Source: Lateolabrax maculatus (taxonomy: Eukaryota > Chordata > Actinopteri > Acropomatiformes > Lateolabracidae). Taken from it: a stretch of 64,000 nt of DNA. This document shows positions 23,903 to 37,386 of this stretch, piece by piece. Each line of letters starts with the position of its first letter. The stretch's first letter is position 1. The notes under the pieces were generated by a model, which was not told the origin of the DNA, did no database searches, and saw only the letters and a list, made by a program, of their open reading frames with translations. The translations under genes and the position numbers were made by a program. Location: NCBI GenBank assembly GCA_031216445.1, contig CM062210.1:11605501-11669500 (forward strand), read 5' to 3'.

Positions 23903-26900
23903 GTAAGTCTTTTATCTGCTTTGTTTGCTTCTACCTTATTAGGAAACACAGATACTTTGTATCTATATTTCTGTTTCTACACAGTGTCATGTTTTAGCAT
24001 CTTCCCTCCTCTGTCGTTTTCCAGGTCCAGCAGAATTGGAAACTCTTGGGGACAAGAGGAGGAAGGTGGAGCCAGCGAGGCTCAAGCTGAGATACAGGTC
24101 GACTCCAGCCAACTCCCGCTGGTGGAGGGGCAAGATGGGGAGCAAGTTTTCCGCTTCTATTGGTTGGATGCCTTTGAAGAACCTTACAGCCAACCAGGTA
24201 AGGCATATTCACACCTGGAGTGATTATAGTGGATATTATCATGTAATTCCATAATCCAAAGATCCTGTTCAGATATGTGGAGCACATCCTGATAGTTTAA
24301 CTTAATTGTGTTCTAGGTGTGGTGTACTTGTTTGGAAAAGTGTGGATTGAGTCTGCAAAGTCTCATGTCAGCTGCTGTGTTAGTGTCAAGAACATTGAGC
24401 GGACCATGTACTTCCTGCCTCGTGAATATGTAAGTTTTTGTGCTCTGTCACATTACTGCCAGCATCTTTGGGCTTCTTCCCCTCGGCCCATGAGCGCATA
24501 AGAAAAGGAAAACCTTCTCTTATTTGAGCTCAATGAATCATCATTCATAGTATAAGATATTTAAATTGTTACATGTTGAGATTACGTGGTGTGTGTGTGT
24601 GTGTGTGAGATCACTTTACACAATAAAACTTTTTTTTTTAATTGTTTGCTTTTGTGTCGATAAACAGAAAGTGAACACCAAGACTGGGGAGGTTTCGGAC
24701 ACACCTGTAGGAATGATGGATGTCTACCAGGAGTTTAACGAGCTTTCTGAGAAGTTCAGGATCATGAAGTTCAAGTCCAAGGTCGGCGCTGACCTTGGTT
24801 ACGGACTGTATAGCATGAATGTAATTTTCTGGCAAATGGCAAGTTTTGTTGTTAGTAACTGATGGTCGTTTACTGTGTTTCTCTCTGCAGAAAGTGGAGA
24901 AGAGCTACTCTTTTGAAATTCCTGATGTGCCCACTCAGTGCGAGTACCTGGAAGTTAGATATTCTGTGAGAAAACACGCACACATACACCCTATCTAGTT
25001 GTCCAGGCCTATAGCTGTCTTTTTAATTACCTATGGGGTAAATTTTGTTTTTGCAGGCTGAGTTCCCTGCGCTGCCTTCAGACCTTAAGGGGGCGACCTT
25101 TTCCCACATATTTGGAACCAACACTTCCAGTCTGGAGCACTTCCTCCTCAGCAGGAAGATTAAAGGGCCTTGCTGGCTGGACATCAAGACACCACGTAAG
25201 TTGATTTGTATACGAGGAATTTAGAAGAACAGTTGATTTCATGTTGGAACCTTTTCACACTACTGGCAAATTCACATGTACCCCCCTGTGTCTGTGTCAG
25301 AGCTAATAAGCCAGCCGGTCAGCTGGTGTAAGGTGGAGGCTCTGGCCCTGAGGAGTGACCTGGTCAGTGTGGTCAAAGACCTGTCACCTCCCCCCATCAC
25401 CGTCATGTCCATCAGCCTCAAGACCATCCAGAACCCCAAGACACACCACAACGAGGTCAGATTACTGCCAGCTGAACACACAATCAAATATACTGTTTCT
25501 CTTTTTAGCAGGAAATGTGTGTATGTTTAGGCGTGTTATTTTATGGTGTGCAATGACCTGATGATATAATTGTTCCTCTGCAGATTGTGTCCCTGGCTGC
25601 ACTGGTGCACTATCGGTTCCATATGGATAAAGCTCCACCTCAACCTCCATACCAGACGCACTTTTGTGGTATAGTTATTTATATTATTGAATGTTTTCCT
25701 TGTAATGCATGAAAATCAGACAGAATGGTGAAATGATAACTTATCGGAACGGTTATTATATTCTTTTTGTCTTTGCAGTGGTCAGTAAACCGTCCGACTG
25801 TATTTTCCCCTACGACTTCAAAGACGCTGTCAGGAAGAAGGTGAGTGGCCATGTGGTTATGGAGCTCAGCTTGATGGTACTAGTCTTTTGCACAAAAACA
25901 GGAAAAAGTTTCACAAAGTTTTCACAGATGTAGCAGGAATAAGAAATTGCCAGCAAAGGAATCTGAACAATACAATGTTAGAATTTAATGAATGCATTTT
26001 ATACAGTACTTTACTGAAAGGTACTTTAGTATAGTTTTTACTTTATTAGTATTGATGGAGAATATAATTTAGTAGCATGGCACTTTTCTTCGATGTATGT
26101 GACCAAAACATTGATCTGACTCCCTTCCTCTGTTAGAATGGGAAAGTGGAGATAGCTGCTACGGAGAGGACTCTGCTTGGCTTCTTCCTGGCCAAGATGC
26201 ACAAAATCGACCCAGATGTTCTGGTGGTGAGTAGAAGATGTTGGGATACAGTGATTCTATGCAGTTTTCTGAATCGACTACAGATGAATCATTAGCTTTC
26301 TTATATGAAAATATTGGATGCACAGAAAGCCCAGATGAAGGTGCAGTGTTTCATCAAGGTAACAATGAGTATGCTTATCCTTAACTTTTCTCGTAGGGTC
26401 ACGACATCTTTGGTTTTGACCTGGAGGTGATTCTACAGAGAATCAATGTATGCAAGGTTCCCCACTGGTCCAAGATAGGGCGCCTCAGGAGGGCCAATAT
26501 GCCTAAACTAGGGGTAAGAATAATAAAAACCCTTAGCAATATGTTTTTTTTTTTTTTTTCTTTTTGTACATATTGTAAATCACTAAATGTTGTCGCACTT
26601 TGTAGGGCCGTGGTTCCTTTGCAGAGAAAAGTGCAACCTGCGGCCGTCTGGTGTGTGATGTGGAGATCTCAGCCAAGGAGCTGATTCGTTGTAAAAGTTA
26701 TCACCTGACTGAACTGGCTACACAGGTGCTGAAGATGGAGAGAGCCACAATCCCTCAGGAGAACATCAAGAATCTCTACAGGTTTGTGTAATGTGTCTTT
26801 AAATGTGTACAAGTTTGTAATTGTTTTCTATCAAATAGTTTTTTTGTGGTGTTGTGTTTTGCCATACTTCAATGTGGACCCAAAAAAAGTGTGTGTATAT

Positions 26901-29900
26901 CCTAAAATGTGTATGTGTGTCTGTGTGTCAGTGACTCTCCTCACTTGCTCTACCTGTTGGAGTTGACGTGGACAGACGCCAAGCTGATCCTCCAGATCAT
27001 GTGTGAGCTCAACGTGATGCCACTGGCCCTGCAGATCACCAACATCGCTGGCAATGTCATGGTAACAGAAAACAACACATTTTCCTTTTACCTTCATTAA
27101 ATCCACAAGCATTTTAAACACACATGACGGAAGAAACGGGGATGGACAATTGTTAGGGGTTTTTAATTTCCAGGCATCAACTCTTTTCGCTTATTCTAGA
27201 GATAAAGTACAAACGCTGAAAATGAAGACAGAAACAAAATAGATGCAGACAAAAGAAACACTTGGTTCTCTTGTGAATGAGGACAAAAGTCCTGAAGCTT
27301 TAAATCATAAAAGCCTTTATCAAGGCTTAGAACTAGCATATTTTGATCAACCAGTGTGTTTCAAAGAGAACTACAAAATACAATGCAGTTGGGTATAGTA
27401 AAATTACGTTTTAGACTTCAGTTAGAAGGGGACATAAAGATTTATTCTTCCTCCTTCCTCTGTAGTCTCGTACGCTGATGGGCGGTCGCTCTGAGAGGAA
27501 TGAGTTCCTGTTGCTTCATGCCTTCCACGACAAAAACTACATCGTCCCTGACAAACCCTCCTTTAGAAAGACCCAGATGGAAATGGTAAAGCGACACACA
27601 ATCACACTCATCTTCTTTTGTGTAATGTACAGTCATGTAACAAATGTTTTTTTTTCTCTATGTCCCTGTAAAGCAGGCCAATGGAGAAGAAGATGCGGAT
27701 GCAGGGAAAGGCAGGCGGAAGAAGAAGGCAGCCTATGCTGGAGGTCTGGTGCTGGATCCCAAAGTTGGTAAGTTTTTAATTTAAGGTCTTCTTTTCTGTC
27801 TGTATTTGTCTAACATTTGCACTGTGGACATATTTCTATAACCTCCCTCTCTCTTTAGGTTTCTATGACAAGTTTGTGCTGCTGCTTGACTTCAACAGCC
27901 TGTATCCCTCAATCATCCAAGAGTTCAACATCTGCTTCACCACTGTGCAGAGGGAGGCTCACAACGCACAGAAGAAGAAAGAGGTGCGTATGCTCATGGT
28001 TACTGTAGAAGCAGGTGTATCTAAATGACACATAAAAAAAAAAAAAAAAGTAAATAATTAAAATCTATCCATGGTAACAGGAGGATGAGTCGGAGGAGAT
28101 TCCAGAGATTCCAGATTCAAACCTGGATATGGGAATACTGCCTAAAGAAATCCGGAAGCTGGTGGAGCGGCGTAAACAGGTCAAACAGTTGATGAAACAG
28201 CAAGACATCAACCCAGACCTCTATCTGCAGGTATACACACACTCAAAAACTGTTACCACAACCATATACTGTATATAAACCAATAGGCTGACTGATGACA
28301 GGTGTGATTAACCATCTAACCCAAACAATGCTACATATAATTACACTCCTTCTATTTTCAGCCATATTTATTTACCATTGAGACAACTTCTAACTTATCA
28401 AATCTTCACAACTGAGGAGTTTTAAGGAGAATTTAAATCTTTCTATTTGCTTTGGACTAATTTGAGTCTGTCTGTCCATCAGTATGACATTCGTCAGAAG
28501 GCTCTGAAGCTGACTGCTAACAGTATGTACGGCTGCCTGGGATTCAGCTACAGCCGCTTCTACGCCAAGCCACTCGCTGCCCTGGTCACACACAAGGGTA
28601 GAGAGGTGAGTCAAACACAGATACTGTACACGAACACATCCGTAGCCTTTATGGTCGCCCAAAGTTTTACCCGTTGCACCTTTGATAGCTAATACAGATC
28701 CAAATAAATGGAACCAAAAGAGGCTCATGGTTAATCTGAGTGGTACATTTGTTAAGGTGTCTTTGTAGCCCTGTCTGCTTGCAACCTACAAAGACACAAA
28801 ACACACTCAGACTGAGTGAATAATGACCATGTCCCATAGTTGTTTCGGAGTTACCCTCATGCCAACAATACTTTCATCCACAAGAGGGCACTGCTACATA
28901 AATGTCCACGTCCAGCACCAGTCCTTCCACTGTTCCATTTTTTTGCTGACTTTATCTCTTCTATTTCTTTTTTGCTTTTCTCCTGTCTCAAATTTGTCAT
29001 CCATTCTCTCAAAAGTATCTTTCTCCCTCACCCTGTACCCTTCCCTGTTCTAAATATGATTATTCCTTCAAGTTCATTTTGTCAGAATAAGAGACCTGTT
29101 GTAGTGTCTATGATATCAGTAGCTCTGTGTAAGTATTTTCCAATGACAAAATGCCCCAGGCACACACATGAAGCTCACACTCACTCCATGTAAAGTCTGA
29201 TTGTGTAATGACTTCTTTCAACACACACAAATGGAACAAGGGCATGCACACTCAACAAATTGGTGCAAAGAGGCATGTGTACTGCATGACATAAACGGCT
29301 AAATCTGGTATTGTAACTGAACACCACACACACTCTCTCCCACCATGTCAGCGGTACTACTCATGTTCATTTAATGAGCTCTAACAGTACACATCCTCAG
29401 CAGAGGCGTCGAGCTTTGCCTCGGGGAGTCCTTCATTAAGATCCCCTTACACTCATTGTGCTTCCTAATAGAGGGCAGGGCGGTAACTCTGTGTGTGTGT
29501 ATGTGTGTGTTATTTTGTCAGTCCGTTTGTGCCTCCAGTCACGCTCGTTGTTCGGCTGACAGAGCTACATTGTAAAAGGTGCACATTTGATTTGCTGGGA
29601 CAGGTGGGAGTTTCTCTGCCTCCAGACTAACTGCTTGTATCTTTGTCAGCAGCCAGAGGTGGATGGGTTTATTACATTTTACCTCATTCTATTTTATCCA
29701 GGAAGCGTCACTGTTTAGCCAAGAAGTCAGCTACATTTCCATTGTCTGAACTGGTGACATTGCTGCACTTTGCAAGTTGTGTGCAGAAAACTGAATATTT
29801 ATGATGGTTAATTCAAGAACTCAAGGAGAATTAAACAAACATTTTCTATTTGGTTCCACAGTTGTTTAACAATTGGCACTCACTTATGTTTGTATGTCAC

Positions 29901-32900
29901 GTTTGAGTGTTCATCAATCAAATAAAGAAATAAATTATACATATATAAATTGAAATATATACAGACCGTCTTGTAGAAAATTGCAATGCAATGATTTACA
30001 CAATACAATAAATGACATTACATAGGAGCAAAAAGTTACAACAATAAACAATACTTACAGAGTGAGGTAATAGGCCTTAAAGTTGGTGTGATTGGATTTA
30101 CAATGTAAATATAGGATGAAAAGATATATTTGAATGTTTGGTGAGAAATGGTCAATCTCAATGCAGATGTCATCTGGTCCTGTCACCAGTTGTCCCAGAA
30201 GTCTGTAGACATGAAAAAGCTGTTTCTCCAGATAGCTTAGGCTGATCTAAGGGAACAAATCAAAGACCGGTGTCCAGAGTTAAAGAGAAAGTTATCATGT
30301 CTGACACAGATTCAGGCAATCACATTTAGTGATTTGGAAAGTGAAAGCTGGATCTTAAAGTCTATGCTAAAACTGAAAAGGCAAATAAGGGCCCTTTTCA
30401 TCATAGGTATAAATTGAGCATTTTGTGTAATACAATCATTCTGTTTCCATGAATGTACCAACTACTTCAGTTGTGTCTATTGTGTTGACACATTCTAATA
30501 AATGGATTTATTTAATTTGAAATGGTTTCCGGTCATTTAAAGTGACCCCTGAAACCTGCTGATGGCCTCCTTTGCCTCCAGCATTTTCTCAGCCCTCTGA
30601 AGTTACTCAGTGTGCTAAAGAGACAGTAAACACATTGGATTGTGTTTTATTAGGACTTCACTGCAGTGGGGAGTGATATGACAAATTGGAGAGACATGCA
30701 TTAAAAAGGTCATCAGTCAGACCTGAACCCACAGTCTGCTGAGTACATAACAAGGACCTCAACTTGCTGAGGTAGCAGGAGATCCTGCTTTGCACAATCT
30801 TAGTGTTTTGTTTACTCTGTATCTATGATCCTAGAAACACATCTATTTATACTGCAGGTTGTGTGCTTGGGAAGAGCACGGCATCAACACAACCAGGGAC
30901 TCCCACTGTAAATAAGATACTGTAAATAATGTTGGTGAGGATCATGTAGTACTCTCCAACATCTATATTTGGACATTTACTTGTCAGATATTCTGTTTAA
31001 AATTTTTAAATGAAACCCTCAAGTTAACCATCCAGAATCTGCAAACATTCCTGATCTGCAGTATATGGGCCATCACACTCTGACCATGCGTATACTGGCT
31101 GGCCCAGGCAACGGAGTCGAGAGCAATTTGGTTTAGGCAACAGTTTAAACATAATTTAGCAGTTTTTATGGTGCCTTGAAGTTAAATAACTGTAAGCCAA
31201 GTAGTTCTTGGTAGTTTCCGACTACAGCGAGCCAAAAAGGCCAGCTGGCATTTATAGCGGGGTTTCTTGTGTATTTGTGGGTATTGCCGTTTGCACCCCC
31301 GCCCCCGTTTTAATCGTCACATTTGCACTCTACTTTCATATCATGATTTAGGAGGCTTTTTATTTTTGTAATTGTAACACGTACACCGACCACTACTCTG
31401 TCTGCAGTGTAAATCCCCCCTCCCACCCCTCAGCGCCTTCCCTTCATCTGTTTGGACGAGTGTGCGGGTGAATGTGCATGTGTTCCATGTATTTATTGAT
31501 TGGCTTAGCTCTCATCTTTCTCTCACTCTCGTTTTAAATTGAGGCCTAACCCCCCTGCGGCAGGACGGGTCAGGCTGGGGGCCACAGTGGTTTCTCAGCC
31601 CAGGGAGGGTTCAGATGAGGGGGCTCGGAGGGGGGATGACAGACCCTTGGCGGTGACTCTTCTGATCAGACTTGCCAAGTTAAGAGGGGAAAGCCCCCAC
31701 TTAGCTCCCCTCCTGACTCTTGTGTGTGTTTCTTGAGTATGTGTTGCATGTATCTGCGTCTGCATGTATGTGTTGATGTACATGTGTCAATGCGTGTGTG
31801 TGCACAAGTGCTACTGGCCGAACTCTGCCCTTTGTCAGGCAACCATTTGTTGTGGCCCTACTCTGTCCTGGTATGTGTGGGTATTAAGGGGGGGATGATG
31901 GGTATTAAGAGGAAGGTGAAGGTTTAGGATTACACAGCCACAGATTGATGTCCCCCTCAACCCCTCAGCGTTATTTTGGGTTCTTTTGTATGTTCGCCAG
32001 AGAACAGTTGGGTGCAGAGAAACAGATATATGAAACACTTACACGCTTGCCGTTATAATGGGCTGATAAATGCATTTGTCATGCCAGGAAGACTTTTATT
32101 GTCCACTGACCACCGGCTGCTGGATCCCCGACTTCAACTGACAAATAGAGAGAATTAAACTGAGAGAAAGGCGGATTTTATGCAGACGCTCTTGTAGATG
32201 AGAGATCAGTTGCAGCATTTGGCTGGAAGTTGGTGTTAATTTACTATGCTGGTGTTAATGTTGCTAGTCATAGCAAATAGAGAAGTGTCTGTTAACAGTC
32301 AAGGGCATCACAAAAGCTGCTTTGCTTCGAGTGTATTCAGCTTTCTTTTTGGTGTCTTTAAATGTAAGTAAGGACACAGAATGAATCAGAAGCTCTGTTT
32401 TCAATTCCTAAGTTATTTAGTTTTGCCACTTTTATGACATGTTTGATTTATGTTCATGTTTTATGTCTCTGAATGCAAGTGTGTGTGTGTGTGTGTGTAT
32501 GTGTGTGTGTGTGTGTGTGTGTACGTGTGTCTACGTCCTCCTAATCGAGTGATGTTAACAACAGAGGCCGCTGATTGTTGCGGAACGCAGATTGGTTTGA
32601 CCTTGCACCCTTTTGCCAGCAAATCTGACACCCATTAGCAGGTGTGTGTGTCTCAGGATGGAGGATGACTCCTGAAAGCCATTCTGCTGTAATTGAGTCT
32701 CTGTCCTTGTGTTTAAAAACAGCCTGACAGGAGCTCGTAGTTGACATTATTGGATGGCATGCAGAGTGAAGGATAGAAGCGGGCTTGGATAACAGAGCCG
32801 AGGGTGTGGAGAGGTCAAAGTTTGGTTTAGGTTAAACCTCTGTGCGCTTGTGTGTGTGAGGGTGCGTGTGCTTGTAATGAAGTCTAAGTAAATATTGTTG

Positions 32901-35116
32901 CCCCTGGTGTCCCTCATGCAAGTTCTGTATCATTCTTCTGGTCTCAAGAATCACAAATCATTTCCCCGAATTAGACACAGGAATACCTAAACCACCCTAT
33001 CATGTCTGGTCTGCGTGTGTGCGCGCGTCTGTCAGGCTGTGCTGTGATGTGTGAGTAAATATTGTTGCCCTCATTTCTTTCATTGAGGGTCTCAATCGCT
33101 GCTGCCGTTTCAGAACCACAGGGGTCATTTTTACATTTCCCCGAATTAGACATAAGAATACATAAGCCTGCCTATGCTTGTGTGTGTGTGTGTGTGTGTG
33201 TGTGTTCATGTCTGGGGAAATGAGGGTTGCATGTTTCCATGGTCCTGTAGTCCTCTTAAAGAGCTGGCTTTGCTCCTGATAGGAGTGGACTTAACAAATA
33301 GTCACATGGGAGCAGCGCTGCTATTTTGGCTACATTAGTTTGTCCGTGCAGGCTGACAGTGGACAGGACAAGGTTTCAGAATCCAAACGGCGACTTTAGT
33401 AACACCTACTAATGAGGCCATGTGAGACCGGGCTAATGGCAGGGATTAAAATTTATTATGGATTCATCTGACATATGGTGTCTTTATCAGGGCCACTGAT
33501 GGAGTTGTAAATGAGAGGATAATTAGTAGATGGTTTTAGCTGACTTGGCAGGAAGGTGATACATATGTTCAGTTCTATTAAAACCTTAACATTTCTTGAT
33601 GTATGACCTGATGAACTTGATCCTCTAATCTATGTTACTGTGTTGTAGGGATAAAGGCACAATGACATCATGTAACTGGAGATGCTTACCCGCTGTAATA
33701 ATTAGTCAGTTGTCATGTGTCATGATTTATCAAGTAAATATACAAAATTTGTGTTGTCTGCGGCCTCTCTTGTCTGAGGAGCTGCTAGCAAATGTTACAT
33801 AAATATCCTTTTTTTTTTTTTAAATCACTTGATTTATTGATAAGAAAAAGACAGACACTGGTAGTTTATTGTATCAGTGGTGGATGTCTGATAGCACAAA
33901 TTACTATTCATGGTGCTAAACGATACAGTATATTGATATAAAGTTTTACATGATATGACAATTAGTACTATTTCAAACTTTTTCAAACTATTTTTTTCTC
34001 TTTTTGGCCACTTAAGGGCAGCAGAATCAAGTTGACAACATTATTGACATATCACCTTTGAAGTTGAAATGGCGAAACTTGTTAATAAACAGTTGCCTAT
34101 TTACAAATCCAGCAGTTACGAAGCAACATTATAAAATGACTATATGAGAGCGGTGAGACTTAAACAAAACAGTAAAGTTGCTGGCTGGACAGCTTAATGA
34201 TCTTAAACCTACAGATTCAGGTGATAATTCTCTATATGTTCATCACTATGAGCGCCCGCTTTCAATTTTTCTAATGTGATTTTTTTTGGGGGCTCTTTCA
34301 GCTTTATTGACAGTAATAGGGGAGGAAAGTCAGGGACTGAGAGGAGATGAGACATGCAGCAAAGGGCAGCAGGGTCAGACTCGAACCCAGGCCGCTGTAA
34401 TGCTAATGCTATGTCCTCTACCCAGTGAGCTACTGGGGTGCCCCCCCCCCGCCCTTCACATTTTACTATCTACATGTACATTTGTTATTTGCCTGACAAC
34501 ATTATAAGAATTCATTGGTGAGTACTTTGACTGTGCCAGGGGGGAAGTGACACATCAGGATGTGTCCTTTTACAGCTATTAAAGTACCATATTTTTAATT
34601 GACCAGACAGCGGGATGATTGTTGTCATTGTCGCGTTATTTTCGATGAACGCCTGCGTTTGTGATCTCAGCCGGTTGTATTAAATCAGACACAGCTTTCC
34701 AACAGATTGACCCTCCCAGCAGCAGACATGAGAACACAGCTATGGCATCTGCCAGGACAGGTGTGTGTTTGTGTCTTTGCGCTCATGCATTCTTGTGTGT
34801 GCACATGGGAGCTCACAGGAGCAGAAGAGACACCATAAATCTTTTATGCATCTTTGTGTGTGAGATTGTGTTAGTGGGGGGGTGGACGTGTTGTGCGTAC
34901 CAGCCCCCTCTGCCCTGACAGTGGTGTGTTCCTCCACAGGTGCTATTTCAGTCGGCCGACTGTCATCCCAAAATGCTTTTCAGCTGAGTGCTTTTCAAAA
35001 CAATCGTCACTGGTGCCCCAGGCTCTTTTTACAAGGGCCCTCTGCCGCGCTGAGGTTTAACATGCTGCCTCTGATCTGCTGATCAGCGCAGGGGTGTATG
35101 GTATGTGGGTGCGTGC

Positions 35117-35155
<39 letters not shown>

Positions 35156-37330
35156 GGGGGAACAAACAACTTGTTCATTTGTCTACTTATCATTCTGTCT
35201 CTATTATTTTTTTATTGCTTCCTTTCAATCCAACAATTTGTCACTCAACCAATGCAGGTCAGTTAAGACCCATATTCTGGCAAAAACAGCCTGGCAAAAG
35301 ACAAAAGATATTTTGAAGAGGAGGCGGGTGAAGTGGATGGAAATAAACAATACATGAGAGCGACAAGACAACAAGACACATAAATCCCTAATAGATGAGG
35401 CCAACAAATAGCTGAGCAACAGCTGGGAAAAGGCGGATATCACAACAAGGCTGAGCCACTCATCAATTAGCATGAGAGGGTGCAATAACGTACAGATAAT
35501 GGGTATAACTTGTGTGAAGACACACAGGTGCACATGCAAAGACATGAGGCATCGTTAAAAGCAATAAATTAAAAGAGAAAAGTCAGAGACGGTGGGCAAG
35601 TGTGACATTAGGACTAAGTATTAAAGTGTAGATGATATTGTGTTAAATGTAAAAAATTCCTCCAATAATTTCCAGTTAATACCTGTTCTGAAAATTTCAA
35701 TTCAGGTTTATTTAACTGCACTAGGCAGCTGGACAAGAGTTGTTTTTTTACCATGTACCTGTGCTCCTGCAGTTGTCTCCCTCGGTCACTTCATGGCAGC
35801 TTTGAGTGTTACAGACTACGGTAGCACCACTTAATCTAACTACATCTTTTAGCAACATTGGCAGGGTCAGGGGCCCTGAAGTCCTAGTCTCAAGGCAGAT
35901 ACGCTGGGTACATTATGTTTTAAAAATGGAGAGTGCAAAGGGAAAATGTCACCTGTAAACTGTGCAAGTCAGTGTTGAAATACTTCGGGAACACAAGAAC
36001 TCTCCACAGCACTCGCATGTACTAAGCTCTCTTGGCCTGTTTGTATTAAGTCGGCAGTTTTGTTTTAATGCAGTTCGTCTTAACAAATAAGTCAACAAAT
36101 TAAACCTAAATAAAACTTGCCCAAGTTAATGATGGGCTTGTTTTGCATGAGTTCAGTAGTGCGTGGTTGGGGAACAAGCTCCAGGGTTTTCCTTCCTTGC
36201 CTTACTCCTATGAATGCATGCTGGATTTATTGGTTTGCATGTCGTCCTCATTGTTGTCTAAAGAAATGGGAGAAGCAGTAGATAATGGCGATGCACATGC
36301 ATGCATACAGTAGTACAGCATACATTCGTTTGACCTCGGAACCTCCTTGACATCTGACAGCCCAAAGAATGCAAACTGACACCCGAGCCATCACCTGTAT
36401 CGTGGCATGATGAGGTGGGATAGGGATTACGAGTTTAAAACAAAAAAAAAGTAAAGTATTTTCTACCCACAAAATCTGGTCCCTCACTCTGCGGGAGCAC
36501 TTGTCAGTGAGCTGCTCAATTACTGTCCAGTCTAATTACACTGTATTAAAACCAAGGAGCCGAGAAGTGAAAGAGGCAGGAGCATAAGAAAATTGAGTGG
36601 TGTTTTACGGTGTGAGAAAAAGAGGGAAACAGTAATTGGAAGATTTTAACAGATTTACTGAGTAGATTGACCTTGACTCGTTGTAGATATCAATTTAGGG
36701 AAGATTATCTAACTATATCGTACGGAAATGGTGAAATATCAAATCTTCACAACCTAAAGATATGTTGAAATTCGGTCAATCATTTGGTCTGTTAAATATC
36801 AGCAAATAGAAAAATTACTATCATAAATTCTTAGAGCTCACTGTGATTTTTTTTCAAATGTCTTGTTTTATCCCACCACCACTTCAAAACCTGAAAGATT
36901 TTCAGTTTACTATCATAAAAGTGTAGGAAAGAAAGGAAGAAAATATTGACATTTGACAGGCTGGAACCAGTGAATTTTTGTTATTTTTGCAGATAAAACA
37001 ATAAATCAATTATCAAAATGGTTGCAGACTATTATCTGTTAAAAGGAATTGACTAAATGTTGCAGCTCTACGTTAATCTTTTTCCGATAATCAGGTTGAT
37101 GTGGAAAAAGTCAGTTGTAGTATTGAAGGAAATTACAGGATAAAGTTAAGTAATACGAGTCCTCTGGCAAGCTTTTTCAGTTGTCTGCCCCAGAATGAGC
37201 GGCATGCATGGTGGTGACTAGTGTAGTCATCAGAGGGAAGACATTCACACACTCTTTGTACCCCCTGGGGGTATGTGTTTGCATTGGTCCATATAATATG
37301 TGTGCATTGGTATGTGTTTCAAGATGAGCG

Positions 37331-37386
<56 letters not shown>

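Noticed and set aside
28287..28415. Possible C/D snoRNA in pola1 intron 25 (TGATGA at 28293, CTGA near 28412)
   Set aside because: The boxes are too far apart and no terminal stem pairs. A human small Cajal-body RNA does lie in a POLA1 intron, but I could not identify its fish copy by eye; a covariance-model search would decide.
37258..37272. Mirror-like TACCCCCTGGGGGTA
   Set aside because: A short 7-bp-arm inverted repeat with a one-base centre is expected by chance in a window this size.
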